Below the pieces are notes generated by a model that was not told the origin of the DNA, did no database searches, and saw only the letters and a list, made by a program, of their open reading frames with translations. From the NCBI GenBank assembly GCA_022865725.1, contig JALHTP010000232.1, positions 1 through 9,727 on the forward strand: a stretch of 9,727 nt of DNA. Reading direction: 5' to 3'. The position numbers were made by a program, and so were the translations under genes. The stretch is from Methyloceanibacter sp. GTDB taxonomy: Bacteria; Pseudomonadota; Alphaproteobacteria; Rhizobiales; Methyloligellaceae. The stretch's first letter is position 1; each line of letters opens with the position of its first letter. Below are positions 6,252-9,727 of the stretch, piece after piece.

Positions 6252-7904
6252 ATGACATCGCACAGCCAGTTCCCACCGAAGGCGCCAAGCGGGGCGAACC
6301 GCGTGGTCGTCGTTGGCGCCGGCCTTGCCGGGCTCTTCACCGCGCTCAAGCTTGCGCCGCATCCCGTGACCGTCGTCTCGGGCGCGCGGCTCGGCGAGGG
6401 CGCATCGAGCCTTTGGGCGCAGGCCGGCATCGCCGCTGCGCTGGCCGAGGGCGACAGCCCCGAGGCGCATGCCGCGGACACGATCCGCGCCGGCGCCGGC
6501 CTCGTCGATGAGAAGATCGCGCAGCTTCTCGCCTCCGAGGCGCGCAGCAGGGTCGAGGACCTGCTCTCCTATGGCGTCCCTTTCGATAAGGACCTGGAGG
6601 GCCATTTCAGCCTGGGGCGCGAGGCCGCGCACGGCCGGAACCGTATCCTGCACGTCAAGGGCGATACCGCGGGCCGCGCCATCATGCATGCGCTGCTCGC
6701 GGCGGTCAGGGCCACGCCGTCGATCACGGTGATCGAGGGCTTCGCCGCCCGCGATCTTTTGGTGCGTGACGGCCACGTGCAAGGCGTCGAGGTTGCGGCC
6801 GTCGATGGCGGGCCTTCCGCGCGCGGCTTCATCCTTCCCGCCAGCGCCGTCGTGCTGGCGACCGGAGGCGCCGGCCAGCTCTTCGCCATCACCACCAATC
6901 CGCGCGAGGCCCGCGGCGAAGGCATCGCCATTGCCGCCCGCGCCGGCGCCGTCATCGCCGACGCCGAGTTCGTGCAGTTCCATCCGACCGCCATCAATAT
7001 CGGCCGCGACCCCGCCCCGCTCGCCACCGAGGCACTGCGGGGGGAAGGCGCGCTCCTGATCAATGCGCGCGGCAAGCGCTTCATGCGCGCGGTGCATGCC
7101 GACGCCGAGCTAGGGCCCCGCGACGTGGTGGCGCGCGCCGTCTACCGCGAGGTCGCCAGCGGCCGCGGCGCCTTTCTTGATTGCCGTCCGCTAGGGCCTA
7201 AGCTCGCCGAGCATTTCCCGACGGTGTTCGCGGCTTGTCGCGCGGCGGGCATCGATCCTTTGCGCGAGCCGATCCCAGTCGCGCCGGCGGCGCATTACCA
7301 CATGGGCGGCATCCTCACCGACGCGCAAGGGCGCAGCACCATCGACGGGCTATGGGCTTGCGGCGAGGTCGCCTCGACCGGGGCGCACGGCGCGAACCGG
7401 CTCGCCTCGAACTCCTTGCTCGAGGCGGTGGTGTTCGGCGCCCGCGTCGCCCGCGATATCGCCTCCTCCATGCCTCCCACCAATCCCAAGGCTGCGGGAC
7501 CGCACGAGGTCCAGGCTCAAGCGTCCACCGGCAGCGGCCGGAGCGAAGGGGCCGAGCAGAGGCTCCGGCTCGCCATGACCGGCGAGGTCGGCGTGGTCCG
7601 CGACGAGACTTCGCTGCGGAGCGCGCTGGCGACGATCCGCGCGCTCGAACGAGAGGCCGGAGGCGACCGCCGGCTCGCCAATATGCTGACCACCGCAAAG
7701 CTGATCGGGGCGGCCGCATTTCAGCGCAAGGAAAGCCGCGGCGCGCATTTCCGCAGCGACTACCCGACGCAAGACGAGAGGCTCGCCAAGCGCAGCTTCC
7801 TCACGCTGGCAAAGGCCGACGACATCGCCCGCGAGGCGGCGGAGAGGCACGAGAAGCCGCGCCAGCTTCACGCCGCCTCGGGCCGCGCCGCGCTCCATGC
7901 ATGA
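6252..7904 (+). CDS. nadB: L-aspartate oxidase (550 aa)
   Basis: FAD enzyme that oxidises L-aspartate to iminosuccinate, the unstable substrate passed to NadA, with oxygen or fumarate as acceptor. The Rossmann motif GAGLAG is at residues 22-27, followed by the SSLWAQAGIAAAL flavin loop. The substrate-site residues I recall from the E. coli enzyme have clear counterparts: Glu124 (GREAAHG), His244 (VQFHPTAI), Arg290 (GPRDVVAR) and His348 (HYHMGGI). GEVASTGAHGANRLASNSLLEAVVFG is the conserved C-terminal part of the flavin domain. The helical succinate dehydrogenase-like tail (about 440-535) includes RKESRGAHFRSDYP. A divergent, low-conservation linker rich in Ser, Gly and Gln lies at about 412-435. 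ATG 6252 has only a weak ribosome binding site, so translation may depend partly on nadA. The stop overlaps the nadC start as ATGA. Confidence 0.97.
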   Translation: MTSHSQFPPKAPSGANRVVVVGAGLAGLFTALKLAPHPVTVVSGARLGEGASSLWAQAGIAAALAEGDSPEAHAADTIRAGAGLVDEKIAQLLASEARSRVEDLLSYGVPFDKDLEGHFSLGREAAHGRNRILHVKGDTAGRAIMHALLAAVRATPSITVIEGFAARDLLVRDGHVQGVEVAAVDGGPSARGFILPASAVVLATGGAGQLFAITTNPREARGEGIAIAARAGAVIADAEFVQFHPTAINIGRDPAPLATEALRGEGALLINARGKRFMRAVHADAELGPRDVVARAVYREVASGRGAFLDCRPLGPKLAEHFPTVFAACRAAGIDPLREPIPVAPAAHYHMGGILTDAQGRSTIDGLWACGEVASTGAHGANRLASNSLLEAVVFGARVARDIASSMPPTNPKAAGPHEVQAQASTGSGRSEGAEQRLRLAMTGEVGVVRDETSLRSALATIRALEREAGGDRRLANMLTTAKLIGAAAFQRKESRGAHFRSDYPTQDERLAKRSFLTLAKADDIAREAAERHEKPRQLHAASGRAALHA

Positions 7905-8767
7905 GCGAGACGCCCCCCTTCCCGCTTAGGCTGCCGCCGCTTCTCGTCGAGCGGGCCGTTTCGGCCGCGCTGGAAGAGGATCTCGGTCTAGCCGGCGACG
8001 TCACCACCGACGCCATCATCCCGGCCGACGCGAAAAGCGAGGCCGCCATCGTGGCGCGCCAGGCAGGCGTCGTGGCGGGGCTCGATCTTGCCGAGGCGGC
8101 CTTCAGGGCCCTCGATCCCGCTACGCGCTTTACCCGGATCGTCGATGACGGCGGCAAGGTCGCGGAAGGCGGGACGATCGCGGAGATTTCGGCCAAGACC
8201 CGCGCGCTGCTCACAGGCGAGCGGACCGCGCTCAACTTTCTCGGCCGCTTGAGCGGCATCGCCACGCTGACCGCTGCCTTCGTCGCGGCGGTGGAAGGAA
8301 CGGGAGCCCGCATCGCCTGCACGCGCAAGACGACGCCGGGCTTACGCGCCTTGGAGAAATACGCGGTGCGGACCGGCGGCGGCGTCAACCACCGTTTCGG
8401 TCTCTATGACGCGGTCTTGGTGAAGGACAACCATATCGCCGCCGCGGGCGGTCTTGCCAATGCGCTGCGGAGTCTTCGAGCGCGCAGCGGGCATCTCGTC
8501 AGAATTGAGGTCGAGGTCGACACTCTCGATCAGCTGGAAGAGGCGCTGCGCTTTCCCATCGATGCCGTGCTGCTCGACAATATGGATGTGGGCACGCTCA
8601 AAAAGGCGGTGAAGCTCGTCGCGGGACGCGTCGTGACCGAGGCGTCGGGCGGTGTGGCGCTAGAGACTGTGCGGGAAATCGCTTCGACCGGCGTCGAGGT
8701 GATCTCGGTCGGCGCGCTTACTCACTCGCCGCGTAACCTAGACTCATCGCTGGAGTGGGAGGCGTAG
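7901..8767 (+). CDS. nadC: Nicotinate-nucleotide pyrophosphorylase, carboxylating (288 aa)
   Basis: Quinolinate phosphoribosyltransferase: quinolinate plus PRPP gives nicotinate mononucleotide, CO2 and pyrophosphate, the third de novo NAD step. ATG 7901-7903 overlaps the nadB stop in ATGA, which indicates coupled translation. Family signatures run in order: EEDLGLAGDVTTDAI near the N-terminus, GERTALNFLGRLSGIAT, CTRKTTPGLRALEKYAVRTGGG with Arg142-Lys143, FGLYDAVLVKDNHI, IEVEVDT with Glu203 and Glu205, LLDNMD with Asp226, EASGGV and SVGALTHS. These match the PRPP- and quinolinate-binding residues of the type II PRTase fold. The length is typical. The last 50 bases, encoding the final 15 or so residues after SVGALTHS, overlap the 3' end of the cell wall hydrolase gene on the other strand. 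Confidence 0.97.
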   Translation: MSETPPFPLRLPPLLVERAVSAALEEDLGLAGDVTTDAIIPADAKSEAAIVARQAGVVAGLDLAEAAFRALDPATRFTRIVDDGGKVAEGGTIAEISAKTRALLTGERTALNFLGRLSGIATLTAAFVAAVEGTGARIACTRKTTPGLRALEKYAVRTGGGVNHRFGLYDAVLVKDNHIAAAGGLANALRSLRARSGHLVRIEVEVDTLDQLEEALRFPIDAVLLDNMDVGTLKKAVKLVAGRVVTEASGGVALETVREIASTGVEVISVGALTHSPRNLDSSLEWEA

Positions 8768-9727
8768 GGCTGGCAGCCACCGCCGATACCAGCGAAAGAG
8801 CCGGCGTGAGCGAGAACATCGACGACGCAGGCTCTGGCTGCGCTTGCTCGGGCGCCTTGGCGTCGCCGGCCGAAGCTTCAACGATGTAAGGAGCCTCGTT
8901 GCGCTTCTTGTAGAAGATGTGCCGGCCGATCTTGTCGATCTGGCTCATGCTGCCCGCCCAATACGGGTTCACGTAATTGGCGTGGTAGAAGGTGGAATAG
9001 CCGACCTCGGGAAGCCAAAGCTCGCCGGCGGTGATCTGCTTCGCGATGTCCTGGGCGAGCGCCCATTGATCGTCGTTACGCGGATTGTCGGTGTGCCCGT
9101 CGCAAGTGAAGGAGAACTGACAGCCCTTCTGCATCTGTCCCTGATAGACGACGGCGCAGATCGTCTCCGGGAAGAGCGGGCTCCTCACTCTGTTCATAAT
9201 GACCTGGCCAACGGCGACCTGGCCGCGCACGGGCTCGCCGCGCGCCTCGAAATAGATGGCGATGGCAAGGCAACGGCGCTCGCGCTGCTCGAACTCGGCC
9301 TGGCTCTCGCCCTTGGAGCGGAAGTCGAGTCCTTCGGTGGTGGGGTGGTAGGCGATCTCTTCAGCCGACGGCTTGAAGGCATCGACATCGAGAGGCGACA
9401 TGAAGGGCGAAGTCGCGACCGCGTTCAGCAGCATCGCACTGTCGGGACCGGTGACCGAGCCCCTCAGCGCCATGGCGGAGGTGGTCGGTTTGAGCCGGTC
9501 GCCCTTGATCGCGGCGTTGCTCTCGCCTCTGAGCGCGCCGCTCATGCCGGGGCCGCCGCCGATCAGGCTCGCGGCGATGAGTTGCTTGCCGGCGGAAGTG
9601 ACGGTGCTGGGTACGAGATATTGGTCGGCCCTTGGGCCTTTGCCGCCGGTGCGGAACAGGAGCGCGGCTTCGCGCGGAAGGCGCTGCGGCGCTGAATCGG
9701 CCGTGCGCGTCAGAGGCTGCGCCGAGC
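8718..9727 (-). CDS. SleB-family cell wall hydrolase, C-terminal part (5' end outside window)
   Basis: Likely periplasmic or secreted peptidoglycan hydrolase of the Hydrolase_2/SleB family, first described as spore cortex-lytic amidases or transglycosylases and common in alphaproteobacteria without spores. The frame is open from the right edge to TAA 8718-8720, giving about 335 visible residues. The ATG at 9543-9545 is probably internal, because protein-like sequence (for example DQYLVPSTVTSAGKQL) continues upstream with no stop. The catalytic-type domain spans about plus-strand 9270 back to 8895: LAIAIYFEARGEPVRGQVAV, QVIMNRVRSP, ICAVVYQG, CQFSFTCDG and STFYHANYVNPYW, the ordinary SleB sequence landmarks. 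The Glu of YFEARGE is the likely catalytic residue. Before it is a linker-like stretch rich in Ser, Ala and Gly; after it is an Ala/Pro-rich tail. The final 50 bases overlap nadC tail to tail. Confidence 0.9.
   Translation of the reverse strand, partial: SAQPLTRTADSAPQRLPREAALLFRTGGKGPRADQYLVPSTVTSAGKQLIAASLIGGGPGMSGALRGESNAAIKGDRLKPTTSAMALRGSVTGPDSAMLLNAVATSPFMSPLDVDAFKPSAEEIAYHPTTEGLDFRSKGESQAEFEQRERRCLAIAIYFEARGEPVRGQVAVGQVIMNRVRSPLFPETICAVVYQGQMQKGCQFSFTCDGHTDNPRNDDQWALAQDIAKQITAGELWLPEVGYSTFYHANYVNPYWAGSMSQIDKIGRHIFYKKRNEAPYIVEASAGDAKAPEQAQPEPASSMFSLTPALSLVSAVAASPTPPTPAMSLGYAASE

Noticed and set aside
7235..7900. Upstream extension of the nadC frame giving a 510-residue protein
   Set aside because: The added part is an Arg-rich shadow of nadB. 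NadC starts at 7901 with the normal N-terminus and a 4-bp overlap with nadB.
8844..9695. Plus-strand open frame of 283 codons opposite the cell wall hydrolase
   Set aside because: The minus strand carries recognisable SleB motifs; the plus frame has no family resemblance and no ribosome binding site worth noting.

Overview
The window looks like ordinary chromosome of a GC-rich alphaproteobacterium, most likely a member of the Hyphomicrobiales (Rhizobiales). This rests on the protein styles: a rhizobial-type 69-residue cold-shock protein, a YcbB-like L,D-transpeptidase with a long Pro/Ala-rich leader region, a SleB-family cell wall hydrolase, and a nadA-nadB-nadC cluster in that order. The genus cannot be fixed by eye. 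I see no rRNA, tRNA, insertion sequence, phage gene, CRISPR array or island boundary.

Layout. Bases 1-480 hold the C-terminal part of an ABC-2 transporter permease (+). A small conserved-type protein of unknown function (669-947, +) follows. It converges on a cold-shock protein gene (1080-1289, -), and a perfect 10-bp hairpin terminator that can serve both lies between them. Diverging from the cold-shock gene is an APC-family amino acid permease (1534-2871, +). Its stop codon interlocks with the stop of a small GTG-started gene on the other strand (2868-3065, -). Upstream of that small gene, in the same direction, is a secreted L,D-transpeptidase-like protein (3171-4883, -), whose active-site motif is GHNC where the family normally has SHGC.

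Divergent from the transpeptidase is the de novo NAD operon nadA-nadB-nadC (5150-8767, +). It encodes the complete route from L-aspartate to nicotinate mononucleotide: NadB oxidises aspartate to iminosuccinate, NadA condenses this with dihydroxyacetone phosphate to quinolinate, and NadC adds the phosphoribosyl group. nadB and nadC overlap by 4 bases. In front of nadA are a good sigma70-like promoter and two copies of one 17-bp palindrome (ATnCTC-N5-GAGnAT), the first lying on the -10 element. This is a clear sign of a dedicated repressor, probably one sensing NAD or niacin status. The end of nadC overlaps by 50 bp, tail to tail, with a cell wall hydrolase gene (-) that runs off the right edge.

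No wholly new system is evident. The points most worth a second look are the paired nadA operators, the altered transpeptidase active-site motif, the two convergent gene overlaps and the two small proteins of unknown function.
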